A stretch of DNA of 64,000 nt from NCBI RefSeq assembly GCF_021555175.1, contig NZ_JAKGRW010000003.1, positions 1 to 64,000 on the forward strand, written 5' to 3'. A program made the translations under genes and the position numbers. The notes below the pieces were generated by a model that ran no database searches, was not told the DNA's origin, and saw nothing but the letters and a program-made list of their open reading frames with translations. Numbering within the stretch: the first letter of the stretch is position 1; every line of letters begins with the position of its first letter. Below, one piece after another: positions 53,326-62,016 of the stretch. This DNA comes from Nocardioides alcanivorans. GTDB taxonomy: Bacteria; Actinomycetota; Actinomycetes; Propionibacteriales; Nocardioidaceae.

Positions 53326-55440
53326 TCAGGCCTGCACGGCCAGCACCAGCGGGGCCACCGAGCTCGCGCCGGCGGCGATCAGCTCCTGCCCCACCAGGGT
53401 GAGGGTCCAGCCCGTCACGAGCTGGTCGTCGACGACGAGGAGCCGCGGCGCGGTCAGCTCCGAGAAGCCCGGGGCCAGGTCGAGCCGTCCGCGCCTCACG
53501 ACAGCGGCGACTCGCTGGGCCGAGTTCATGGCCCCCTTGTCTGGTTGCACTGCCGGGTCGGCGATCGACCAGCGCGCCACGATCGGCACTCCGAGGTGGC
53601 GCGCCACGCCCTCGACGAGCGAGCGGGTCAACACTGGACGCCGTGCCGACTCGACATAGGCCAGGGCATCGACCTGCGGCGCCCAGTCGTGCAGGACATC
53701 GACGACCGCCTGGCCCAAGGAGGCCGGCACCGACTCGTCGCGCACCTCTCCCGAGGCACCGGCGCGGAAGAGCTCGCGCAACGCCTGACCGTGACCGAGG
53801 TCGGTGAGCCGCGCCACGGCGCGACCTTCCCCGGCGGGCGTGGAGATCCGGCCCTTGAGCTCGAGACCCATCCGGTCGAGTCCGGTCGGCCACATCTTCC
53901 GGGGCTCGACGACCACACCCGGTCGGCTGAGCACCTCCCGCGCGTCGGTGAGAGCGGTCCGTGAGACCTCGGCCGACAACGAGAGTCCACCACAGTTGTC
54001 ACACCGTCCGCACGGTGCCGCATCGGGGTCATCGAGCTGTCGGCGCAGGTAGGCCATCCGGCACTCGGTGGTGTCGAGATAGTCGAGCATCGCCTGCTGC
54101 TCGCGCTTGCGCGCCTCCTCGACCCGGGCATAGCGCTCGGTGTCGTGCACCCACTCCCGGCCGGTGGCGATCCAGCCACCGGAGACCCGCTGCGCGGCGC
54201 CGTCGACGTCGAGCACCTTGAGCATCGTCTCGAGTCGGTTGCGCGTGAGCTCGACCTGGGTCTCGAGTGCCGGCGTACTCATCGGGCGGTCGCTGGCCCC
54301 CAGCACCTCCAGGGTCTCGCGCACGAGCTGCTCGGGTGGGAACGCCAGCGAGGCGAAGTAGGCCCAGATGTCGCGGTCCTCGGTGGCCGGCAGCAGCACC
54401 ACGGTGGCCTCGTCGGTGCCGCGTCCGGCACGACCGACCTGCTGGTAGTAGGAGACCGGGCTGGCCGGCGCCCCGAGGTTGATGACGAAGCCCAGGGTGG
54501 CGTCGAAGCCCATGCCCAGTGCGGACGTGGCGATCAACGCCTTGACCTCGCCGGCGGCCAGCGCCTGCTCGAGTCGGTGGCGCTCCTCGGCGTCGGTCTG
54601 CCCCGAATAGGCCGCGACGTCGTGCCCGGCCCCGCGCAGGTGGTCGGCCACCTCCTGGGTGGCGGCGACGGTGAGGCAGTAGACGATGCCCGAGCCCTTG
54701 AGCTCCCCGAGATGGTCGGCCAACCAACCCAATCGCTGCTCCGCCGTACGCAGCTTGACCACCCCGAGCTGCAGCGACTCACGATCGAGGGAGCCGCGCA
54801 GCACCAGCACCTCGGCGTCGCGGTCCGATGCGAGCTGCTCGGCGACGTCGTGGGTGACACGTTCGTTGGCGGTGGCGGTGGTGGCCAGCACCGGGATGCC
54901 GTCGCGAAGCTCACCGAGCAAGGTGCGGATCCGGCGGTAGTCGGGCCGGAAGTCGTGCCCCCAGTCGGAGATGCAATGGGCCTCGTCCACCACCAGCAGA
55001 CCGGTGGTGGCGGCCAGCCGCGGCAGCACCTCATCGCGAAAGCCCGGGTTGTTGAGCCGCTCCGGGCTCACCAGCAGGACGTCGACACTCCCGTCGGCGA
55101 TCTGGCTGTGGATCTGCTCCCAGGCGTCGAGATTGGTGGAGTTGATCGTGACGGCACGGATGCCGGCACGCTCGGCGGCCGCGATCTGGTTGCGCATCAG
55201 CGCCAGCAACGGCGAGATGATCACCGTGGGGCCCGAGCCACGGGCCCGGAGCAGGGCAGTGGCGACGAAGTAGACAGCCGACTTTCCCCACCCGGTGCGC
55301 TGCACCACGAGCGCGCGGCGCCGATCGACCGCCAGCGCCTCGATCGCCGTCCACTGGTCGTCACGCAGCGTCGCATCGTCACGTCCGACCAGGGCTCGTA
55401 GGTGGGCCTCGGCCTCTTCGCGTACCAGCTCTTCTGCCAT
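53326..55440 (-). CDS. recQ: RecQ-family ATP-dependent DNA helicase
   Basis: A 704-residue helicase. QRTGWGKSAVYFVATALL (Walker A, about residue 48), VVDEAHCISDWGHDFRPDYRRI (Walker B DEAH and the aromatic-rich loop, about residue 150), then ATTATANERV and VGRAGRGTDEATVVLLP (motif VI with arginine finger). The RecQ-C zinc-binding pattern MAYLRRQLDDPDAAPCGRCDNCGG follows. The C-terminus carries a long phosphoribosyltransferase-like region with LVVDDQLVTGWTLTLVGQEL, typical of actinobacterial RecQ and possibly non-catalytic. It unwinds DNA in repair or recombination. Confidence 0.9.
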   Translation of the reverse strand: MAEELVREEAEAHLRALVGRDDATLRDDQWTAIEALAVDRRRALVVQRTGWGKSAVYFVATALLRARGSGPTVIISPLLALMRNQIAAAERAGIRAVTINSTNLDAWEQIHSQIADGSVDVLLVSPERLNNPGFRDEVLPRLAATTGLLVVDEAHCISDWGHDFRPDYRRIRTLLGELRDGIPVLATTATANERVTHDVAEQLASDRDAEVLVLRGSLDRESLQLGVVKLRTAEQRLGWLADHLGELKGSGIVYCLTVAATQEVADHLRGAGHDVAAYSGQTDAEERHRLEQALAAGEVKALIATSALGMGFDATLGFVINLGAPASPVSYYQQVGRAGRGTDEATVVLLPATEDRDIWAYFASLAFPPEQLVRETLEVLGASDRPMSTPALETQVELTRNRLETMLKVLDVDGAAQRVSGGWIATGREWVHDTERYARVEEARKREQQAMLDYLDTTECRMAYLRRQLDDPDAAPCGRCDNCGGLSLSAEVSRTALTDAREVLSRPGVVVEPRKMWPTGLDRMGLELKGRISTPAGEGRAVARLTDLGHGQALRELFRAGASGEVRDESVPASLGQAVVDVLHDWAPQVDALAYVESARRPVLTRSLVEGVARHLGVPIVARWSIADPAVQPDKGAMNSAQRVAAVVRRGRLDLAPGFSELTAPRLLVVDDQLVTGWTLTLVGQELIAAGASSVAPLVLAVQA

Positions 55441-55544
55441 GACCCGTGTCTATCAGCAAACCCCGACGCAACCGGATGCCGGCAGAGTAGGTTGTCGCGG
55501 ATGCCGGGAAGCAGAACGCCCGGCCACGTCCTGAAGGATCCGCC

Positions 55545-57404
55545 TTGACCCATCGTCGCAGCCGACTGCTGACCAGTGTCGGCACCGCCGGCATTCTCTG
55601 TGCCGCGCTCGTCCCTCTCGTGAGCAGCGCCACTGCCGCTCCCGGTGACTCCCCGCAGTGCCCGACCGCCTTCGACGCCACCGCCCTGACTCCCGGCCTC
55701 GAGGCCACCGGGCTGACCACGGCCGGTTACTACCGAGGTGGTCCGACGCCCGCCTCCAACACGGCCCCCGAGGAGTTCCAGGGAACCTACGTCGGCACCC
55801 TCGAGGACGCGGCCGGCGACCTCTTCCTCTTCGACCTCTCCGGGTCCCGCATCACCAAGGCCGACGGCACCATCGACGCCGGCATCTGGGCCGGCATCTC
55901 CGGCTCCCCGCTCCATGCTGCCGACGGCAGCCTGATCGGCTCGGTCTCCTACGCCTTCACCCAGATCGCCGGATCCACCATCGCCGGCGTCACCCCCGCC
56001 GCAGACCTCTACGACCTGCTCGACGAGACCGGCAGCGCCCCGGCAGCACGGGTCCAGCTCGACAAGGCCGACCGCACCATGCTCCGCAGGGCCGGCGCCG
56101 TCGACGAGGCCGGCTCCCGGGGCCTGAACCGCCTCACTGCACCCACCGTGGTCAGCGGCGTCAACGGAGTGCCGGCCAAGGTGGTCAAGGCGATCGCCAA
56201 GAAGTCCGGGGTCACGGCACCGCAGATCACCAGCGGGGCGGGCACGCAGGACCAGGAGATCCCCGTCGTGGCGGGCGGCAACGTAGCCGTGGCGAACGCC
56301 TACGGTTCGCTCGCCCTCTACTCCGTCGGCACCGCCGCCGCGGTCTGCGACGACGTCGTGATCGGCTACGGCCACGCGAACAACTGGTATCCCACCGGTG
56401 CCACGATCCACGGCGCCTCGACTGCGACGATCATCGCCGACGGCGCCTACTCCTACAAGATGGCCAACCTCGGCGCCCCCGTCGGAACCCTGCTGCACGA
56501 CCGACTCAACGGCATCACCGGTCGTCTCGGCGCGTCGCTCCCCCACAGCACCACGGTGAACGTGACCACGACGGGCCCCAAGGGACGTGCCACCGAGACC
56601 GTCGTCGCGGAGCCGTCCATGCTGCCGTTCGTCATCGGCAACCAGGTCTATCGCGACGCCGCCCTCACCCTCGACGAGGACGCCCACGGTTCCGGCACGA
56701 TCACCTGGGACATCACCTACGAGCGCGCCAACGGCTCCACGAAGACGTTCACCCGATCTGACGCCTACGCCAGCGACTACAGCATCGCCAACGAGATGCC
56801 CAGTGGCGTGGCGGGCGACGTCGCCAGCATCCTCGACAACGGCTTCGAGGACGTCACCATCACGGGCGTCAGCGTGCGCCAGGACGTCGGCCGCACCTAC
56901 CGGGCCTACCGCCTCGGCAAGACAGAGCTCAAGGTCGGTGGCACGTGGAAGACGATGAGGGACTACGGGCGGATCACGGTGAAGCCCGGGAAGAAGGTCA
57001 AGGTCCGCATGCAGCTGAAGCGCGACGGTCGCCTCGCCGACGTCGCCCCGAAGACGCGGACCTTCACCTTCAAGGTGCCCAAGAGGGCCATCGGCGGCGG
57101 CATGCTCTCCGTGAGCGGCAACGGCACGTCGTTCTGGGACGACGAGTTCTTCTTCTACGACGAGGACGAGCTCTTCATGGACGAAGGCGGCAGCGGTCAG
57201 CCGACGAGCTTCGACGGGCTGCTGAAGTCCCTCAGCGCCGCACCGCGCCAGGACACGCTCACCGCGTCACTCACCCTCGTCAACGCCAAGGGCAAGCAGG
57301 TCACCTCCACCCAGACGTGGAGGACCGGTGCCGTCACCTTCGGTGACAAGGCGGCCCTGGTGAAGATCCAGCAGGTCAAGAAGAAGAACAAGAAGAAGAA
57401 GTAG
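55545..57404 (+). CDS. Secreted SpoIVB/S55-peptidase-like protein with Lys-rich tail
   Basis: A 619-residue protein. Residues 1-32 form a signal peptide (LLTSVGTAGILCAALVPLVSSATAA). GIWAGISGSPLHAADGSLIG, with the likely nucleophile Ser121, and AGVTPAADLYDLL follow, then DDVVIGYGHANNW with a candidate catalytic His. These are the S55 serine-peptidase motifs in the order seen in the stand-alone relatives of SpoIVB. The C-terminal third has beta-rich segments, and the chain ends in a run of lysines (KKKNKKKK), perhaps for binding anionic wall polymers. It is not a sporulation gene by context. The promoter region is 55441-55544. Confidence 0.82.
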   Translation: MTHRRSRLLTSVGTAGILCAALVPLVSSATAAPGDSPQCPTAFDATALTPGLEATGLTTAGYYRGGPTPASNTAPEEFQGTYVGTLEDAAGDLFLFDLSGSRITKADGTIDAGIWAGISGSPLHAADGSLIGSVSYAFTQIAGSTIAGVTPAADLYDLLDETGSAPAARVQLDKADRTMLRRAGAVDEAGSRGLNRLTAPTVVSGVNGVPAKVVKAIAKKSGVTAPQITSGAGTQDQEIPVVAGGNVAVANAYGSLALYSVGTAAAVCDDVVIGYGHANNWYPTGATIHGASTATIIADGAYSYKMANLGAPVGTLLHDRLNGITGRLGASLPHSTTVNVTTTGPKGRATETVVAEPSMLPFVIGNQVYRDAALTLDEDAHGSGTITWDITYERANGSTKTFTRSDAYASDYSIANEMPSGVAGDVASILDNGFEDVTITGVSVRQDVGRTYRAYRLGKTELKVGGTWKTMRDYGRITVKPGKKVKVRMQLKRDGRLADVAPKTRTFTFKVPKRAIGGGMLSVSGNGTSFWDDEFFFYDEDELFMDEGGSGQPTSFDGLLKSLSAAPRQDTLTASLTLVNAKGKQVTSTQTWRTGAVTFGDKAALVKIQQVKKKNKKKK

Positions 57405-57417
57405 CGCGAACCATCAG

Positions 57418-57717
57418 TCAGTGCGGCTCGATCTGGATCCCCAGGGCCGCACACGCCTGATCGTGGAGCAGGACGACCTCGCGGCGGATCTCGGGCCGCT
57501 CGGTGATCGGGCCGCTCGGCCAGGCAATCCGCAGGTCGCGCTCACCGGCGGGCTCGGTGACACGCCAGAAGCTGGCGTCGCCATCGAGCCCGCTCATGGT
57601 CGCGGCCGTGGCGTCGGGAGCGCCGAACGCCTGCACGATCCGCAGGTTGTCGTCGGTGTGGTCGTCGTTCATGTGGGCCAGGACGGCCGAGATCACGCCG
57701 TCGGAGAACTCAGTCAT
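57418..57717 (-). CDS. DUF2470 family protein
   Basis: A 99-residue protein. SDGVISAVLAHMNDDHTDDNLRIVQAFG is the DUF2470 signature (MNDDHxDDNL), found as the C-terminal part of heme-utilisation (HugZ-like) proteins and on its own in actinobacteria. It has no catalytic residues of its own. ATG at 57717. It lies 34 bases downstream of the large BTAD/AAA regulator in the same direction, and its stop faces the S55-peptidase gene. Confidence 0.85.
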   Translation of the reverse strand: MTEFSDGVISAVLAHMNDDHTDDNLRIVQAFGAPDATAATMSGLDGDASFWRVTEPAGERDLRIAWPSGPITERPEIRREVVLLHDQACAALGIQIEPH

Positions 57718-57751
57718 GGGGCGATGATCGCAGGTGCGCCGGGAGTCGAAC

Positions 57752-60700
57752 TCAACGGCGCACCGATGACGCGGCGAGCGCCCGGACCCGGGCCAGCCAG
57801 ATCGGTGCGCGGATCCGCTGGCAGAGCGCTTCGGCACCCAGCAGGTGCTTCTCGAAGTCGGCGGACCGCCCGGTGGCGAGCGCGGTCTGTGCGAGGGCAA
57901 GATCGACGGGGCCAGCGTCGATCGTGCCGTTGTGCGCCATGAGGCCGGAGTAGGGGGCCAACATTCGGTAGAGCAGGTCCGACGCATCCGTGTGGTGCAG
58001 CGCGGTCGCCGTACCGCTGAGGAAGACCATGGCGTGCAACCACAGCATGTCGACGGGAAGCCGCTCGAAGCCGCGGTCCCACAGCTCCCCGAGGATCGCG
58101 GCAGCCTCCTCGTGCCGGCCACACTCGGCGAGTGCATAGGCATGGGCGCAGCGCCATGCAGGAATCCCGTCGGCCTGCGTGGCCGCCTGGTCCTCGATGG
58201 CATCGATGATCTCGTGCAACCGGCCCTGCAGCAGCCGGATCGAGTAGAGCTGACCGGCAAACCAGGTGAGGGCATCCGGTTGCTCCCACCTGAGCCCGAG
58301 CTCCCCCGCCTCTCCCGCGAGCTGTTCGGAACGGGCGAGGTCGCCGCGAGTCCCGACCGTCATCGCCTGCCATCCCTTGGCCAGCCAGAGTCTGGGAGGA
58401 AGGTCCAGTGCCTCACCCAGCTCCAACGACTCCGCCAGCGCACGGTCAGCCACCTCGAAGTCGCCGCTCGTCATCGAGGCCTGCGCGAGCCCGATCATGC
58501 CGGTCAGCCGCAGTCCCGGATCGGCGCGACGAGTGGCGAGGTCGAGGATTCTCCGGCACGTCGCGACACACTCCCTTGGGTCTTGGAACGTCGCATAGGC
58601 CACTGCGTAGTGATCGGCCAACGTCCGAGCCAGCAGGTAGTCGTCGCCCAGCTCCTCCGCCAGGGCCACCGCCTCCTCGACACGGGCAAAGACCCGATGT
58701 CGCTGGGTCTCGTCACGGACGTTCTCCAGGCTCCAACTCGCCAGCAGCTGGATCCGGGTCCTGGAGTCCCCCGCCTCGGCGGTCGCCAGGGCCGACTCGA
58801 TGAACGCGACGCGCTCGCGATCGATCGCGGCCGTGCTCGACCACCAGCCGCGGCTGTTGGCGACCACGGCGTCGGTGAGGCGTCGTACGTCGCCGTTCTC
58901 GGTGGCCAGCCGTGCGGCGTCCAGCAGCGTCGACCGGTACGACGGGTCTCCGGCTTGCGAGGCCGTGACGCCCAAGATCGTGAGGAGATCACACCGCAGC
59001 GACCACAGGGCATCGCGGGGAAGCAACTCGAGGGCACGCCGATAGTGCGCCAGGGCGACCGACAGTGCCTGCCGCTGTGCGGCATCGTCCCCGGAAAGCA
59101 TCAGGTAGTGAACCGCACGCTCCGATGAGCCGGTCGATGCCCCCGAGGCGAAGTGGTGCGCCAGGTCGGCGTGATGGGCAGCAAGGTCGCCGGCGTACGC
59201 CTGTTCGGTTGCCTCCGCCACCTCACGGTGGATCGCGGCTCGCCGCATCGGCGCGATGGTCTCGTAGATGACACTGCGGACCAGCTCGTGCGCGAACGCG
59301 TGACGCAGACGAGTGCCTCCGGCTGCCTCGATCAGTCGTGCGTAGGTCGCCGCCGCAAGGAACTCATCGAGCTCGTGCTCGGTGACAGCGCAGGTGATGC
59401 GCAGGACGAGTGGGTCGAACTCGGTGCCGATCACCGCCGCACGGGAGAGGATCGCACGGAAGCTGTCCGGGAATGCGGCGAGCCGGGTCTCGATCACCTC
59501 CCGAACTCCGGTGGGGACGAGCTCGGCCGCCGGGTCGCCGAGCTGGAAGGTTCTCCTCCCGGCCAGATGTCGCGCGAGCTCGATGACGAACAGCGGATTG
59601 CCGGCCGAAATCGTCGCGACCCACGTGGCCAGCTGCTCAGACGGCACCGGGGCGCTCCCCAGCTCCGCTGCCAGGAGCACCGAGACGTCGTCATCGTCGA
59701 GCCCCGTCAGCGGCAGGTGATGGACGCCGTCGGACTGCCGCAGGAACAGGGCGAGCAGGTCACTCGTTCCGTCGCCCGCGGCGAACTCCCGGTCCCGCAC
59801 GGTGACGACCAGCAGCGCCCGGGCTGCCTGTGGACGGCGGAGCAGGTGCCGCAGCAGGAGCAGGGTCTGTCGGTCGGCCCAGTGCAGGTCATCGATGAAG
59901 ATCACGACTGGCGTCACGCTCGAGGCCGCCTGCAGCCAGCTGCTGGCGGCCACGAAGGTTCGGTGCAGATCCGTACCGGGGTCGGCGGCCGGAGCTTCCG
60001 CCGCAGGTGCCAGACGCTCGCGCAGCTCCGGCAGCAACCGCACCAGCGCATCGGCGCCCTCCCCGAGCCGGCGCACCAGATCGGGGCCTTGCAAGCCTGC
60101 GACATTGCTCCGCAAGACTTCCATGAAGGGCTGGTACGGCGCTGCGGTCGCGGGTTCGCAGTGGCCCATGAGGACCTCGATCCCTCGCGCGCGGAGCCGA
60201 TCCGTGAACTCCCGGGCCAGCCTGGTCTTCCCGATCCCCGGATCACCACTGATCGTCACCAGCCGGATCCCGCGCTCAGCCCCTGCCCATGCCTCCTCCA
60301 GCACTCGGAGTTCCCGCTCGCGCCCGGCGAGTGTGATCGCACTGTCTGCTCGAGACGGCGGCACCGCGGGTCGCGCCCCGGCGTCGTACGGCGCGACGGC
60401 CGTGCCTCGGAGCATCTCCTCGTGCACATCGCTCAACAGCTGTCCCGGGCCGGTCCCGAGCTCTGCTGCAAGGACCTGGCCGGCGCGCGCGTGGGTCTCG
60501 AGAGCTTCCCCCAGGCGACCTTCGAGATGCAAGGCCCGCATCAGTTGCGCCCAGTAGTCCTCACGCAGCGGAAAGCGCGTCACCAGTTCCTGGAGGTCGG
60601 AGACGAGCGTCCCGCCACCACCACGGGTCCGGAGCTCGGCCTCGGCGTGATCCACCCGGGCGCCGTGCCACGCCTCGTCCAGCTTGGCGGCCACGGGCAC

Positions 60701-61129
60701 CAACGGGCCCACGTCCCGCAGGTCGGCGAAGACCGGCCCGCGCCAGAGGGCGAGAGCTGCCGCCAACGGTTCGACCGCCTCGCCCGGCCTACCGGAGTCG
60801 AGAAGCTCACGCCCGCGACCCCTCAGCTGCTGGAAGCGCGCCGCGTCCAGGTGCACCGATCCAGCAGCGAGGTGATACCCGGTCGCGCTGAGGAAGATCT
60901 CCGTCCGGAGCACGACCCGCAGCCGCGAGACGTGCGCCTGGAGGGCGTGGTCGGGGTCCCTCGGCGGCGCCTCACCCCACAATGCCTCCACCAGCGCGGC
61001 GCGCGACACCGGCCTCCCCTCGCCCAGGGCCAGCATGACCAGGAGGATGCGCTGCTTGCGTCCCGTGATCGCGATCGGAGTGCCGTCGCCGTCGCGGAAC
61101 TCGGACCCGCCGAGCACCAAGACCTGCAC
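57752..61129 (-). CDS. Large BTAD/AAA transcriptional regulator (SARP-like, with TPR region)
   Basis: A protein of about 1,125 residues. Residues 1-95 form a winged helix (RKQRILLVMLALGEGRPVSRAALVEALWG), 96-240 a BTAD domain (LDAARFQQLRGRGRELLDSG, REDYWAQLMRALHLEGRLGEAL), then an AAA/NB-ARC module with Walker A GDPGIGKT (about 297-304) and Walker B VVIFIDDLHWAD (about 417). The C-terminal half is helical repeats (TPR-like). There is no C-terminal LuxR domain. It resembles AfsR/SARP regulators that control secondary metabolism or exported products. GTG at 61129 is chosen; TTG at 61132 is possible. It is divergent from the collagen-like gene. Confidence 0.9.
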   Translation of the reverse strand: MQVLVLGGSEFRDGDGTPIAITGRKQRILLVMLALGEGRPVSRAALVEALWGEAPPRDPDHALQAHVSRLRVVLRTEIFLSATGYHLAAGSVHLDAARFQQLRGRGRELLDSGRPGEAVEPLAAALALWRGPVFADLRDVGPLVPVAAKLDEAWHGARVDHAEAELRTRGGGGTLVSDLQELVTRFPLREDYWAQLMRALHLEGRLGEALETHARAGQVLAAELGTGPGQLLSDVHEEMLRGTAVAPYDAGARPAVPPSRADSAITLAGRERELRVLEEAWAGAERGIRLVTISGDPGIGKTRLAREFTDRLRARGIEVLMGHCEPATAAPYQPFMEVLRSNVAGLQGPDLVRRLGEGADALVRLLPELRERLAPAAEAPAADPGTDLHRTFVAASSWLQAASSVTPVVIFIDDLHWADRQTLLLLRHLLRRPQAARALLVVTVRDREFAAGDGTSDLLALFLRQSDGVHHLPLTGLDDDDVSVLLAAELGSAPVPSEQLATWVATISAGNPLFVIELARHLAGRRTFQLGDPAAELVPTGVREVIETRLAAFPDSFRAILSRAAVIGTEFDPLVLRITCAVTEHELDEFLAAATYARLIEAAGGTRLRHAFAHELVRSVIYETIAPMRRAAIHREVAEATEQAYAGDLAAHHADLAHHFASGASTGSSERAVHYLMLSGDDAAQRQALSVALAHYRRALELLPRDALWSLRCDLLTILGVTASQAGDPSYRSTLLDAARLATENGDVRRLTDAVVANSRGWWSSTAAIDRERVAFIESALATAEAGDSRTRIQLLASWSLENVRDETQRHRVFARVEEAVALAEELGDDYLLARTLADHYAVAYATFQDPRECVATCRRILDLATRRADPGLRLTGMIGLAQASMTSGDFEVADRALAESLELGEALDLPPRLWLAKGWQAMTVGTRGDLARSEQLAGEAGELGLRWEQPDALTWFAGQLYSIRLLQGRLHEIIDAIEDQAATQADGIPAWRCAHAYALAECGRHEEAAAILGELWDRGFERLPVDMLWLHAMVFLSGTATALHHTDASDLLYRMLAPYSGLMAHNGTIDAGPVDLALAQTALATGRSADFEKHLLGAEALCQRIRAPIWLARVRALAASSVRR

Positions 61130-61286
61130 CAAGATCGACGACCGCCCCTCTACCCGGTGAATCCGTGACGCTAGCCCAGTTCTCCGGGGCTTGTGAGTGG
61201 TTTGTGAGGAATGGGTGAGCGACTCGTGCTCGGCTGGCCGCTCCCATCCATCTCGGCCTCCGGGCCATCGGACAGACAGGACCGAC

Positions 61287-61952
61287 ATGACGACGGATTC
61301 TCGAAGGTCACGCAGGATCACTCCCTCGCTCATCATCTCGCTGCTCGCACTCTTCGTGGCGCTCTCCAGCAGTGCCACGGCAGCTGTCATCACCGGCAAG
61401 AACATCAAGAAGAACGCCGTCGCCAGCAAACACATCAAGAAGAACGCGGTGAAGGCGAAGCACCTCGCCCCCGGGATCAAGAAGAAGCTCAACACGGCAG
61501 GGCCTGCCGGGCCCAAGGGGGAGGCAGGCGCTCAGGGACCGCAGGGGGACGCTGGCGCTCAAGGACCGCAGGGGGCCGCTGGCGCGCCGGGGTCGGCCGG
61601 GGCGCCGGGCGTGAGTGGCTACGAGATCGTCCGGACGATGGTCGCGGTGAGCCCCGAGAGCAACGGCAAGGCCCTCGCCGTCTGCCCCGGGTCCAAGCGA
61701 GTGCTGGGCGGCGGTGGCCACTGGCAGTACGGCACCGCTCCCAATGTCAGCGCGCTCAACAGCACCTGGGTCACGATCACCAACTCCGGCCCCCGACAGG
61801 CCGTCTGGATCCCCGTCGGCTCTGGCGGTTCCTGGAGCGAGGTCGCTCCCAGCGGCAACAACGGAAACTCCTGGTTGGTCGCCGGCAGGAACTCCGAGGA
61901 CTCCGACACCTACCAGATCACGGCTTGGGCGATCTGCGCCAACGTCAGCTGA
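61287..61952 (+). CDS. Secreted collagen-like repeat protein
   Basis: A 221-residue protein. A signal peptide (SLIISLLALFVALSSSATAA) covers about residues 1-33. A basic segment follows (NIKKNAVASKHIKKNAVKAKH), then a collagen-like stretch of about 13 Gly-X-Y triplets (GPAGPKGEAGAQGPQGDAG and GAQGPQGAAGAPG, partly duplicated), then a beta-rich C-terminal domain with Cys residues (LAVCPGSKRVLGGGGHW and AICANVS) that could bond. It resembles exported actinobacterial proteins with short collagen tracts. The BTAD regulator is divergent, 157 bases away. Confidence 0.85.
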   Translation: MTTDSRRSRRITPSLIISLLALFVALSSSATAAVITGKNIKKNAVASKHIKKNAVKAKHLAPGIKKKLNTAGPAGPKGEAGAQGPQGDAGAQGPQGAAGAPGSAGAPGVSGYEIVRTMVAVSPESNGKALAVCPGSKRVLGGGGHWQYGTAPNVSALNSTWVTITNSGPRQAVWIPVGSGGSWSEVAPSGNNGNSWLVAGRNSEDSDTYQITAWAICANVS

Positions 61953-61967
61953 CGCAGCACCGCTCCA

Positions 61968-62012
61968 TGATCAGTGGCCGCCTCGTGCTGTGCAGGAGAC
62001 GGCCACTGATCA
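61968..62012. terminator. Hairpin terminator between the collagen-like and M13 peptidase genes
   Basis: TGATCAGTGGCCG pairs with CGGCCACTGATCA (13-base stem, 19-base loop), with a few bases to spare before the stop of the convergent M13 peptidase gene. It can serve both strands. Confidence 0.8.
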
Positions 62013-62016
62013 GGCT

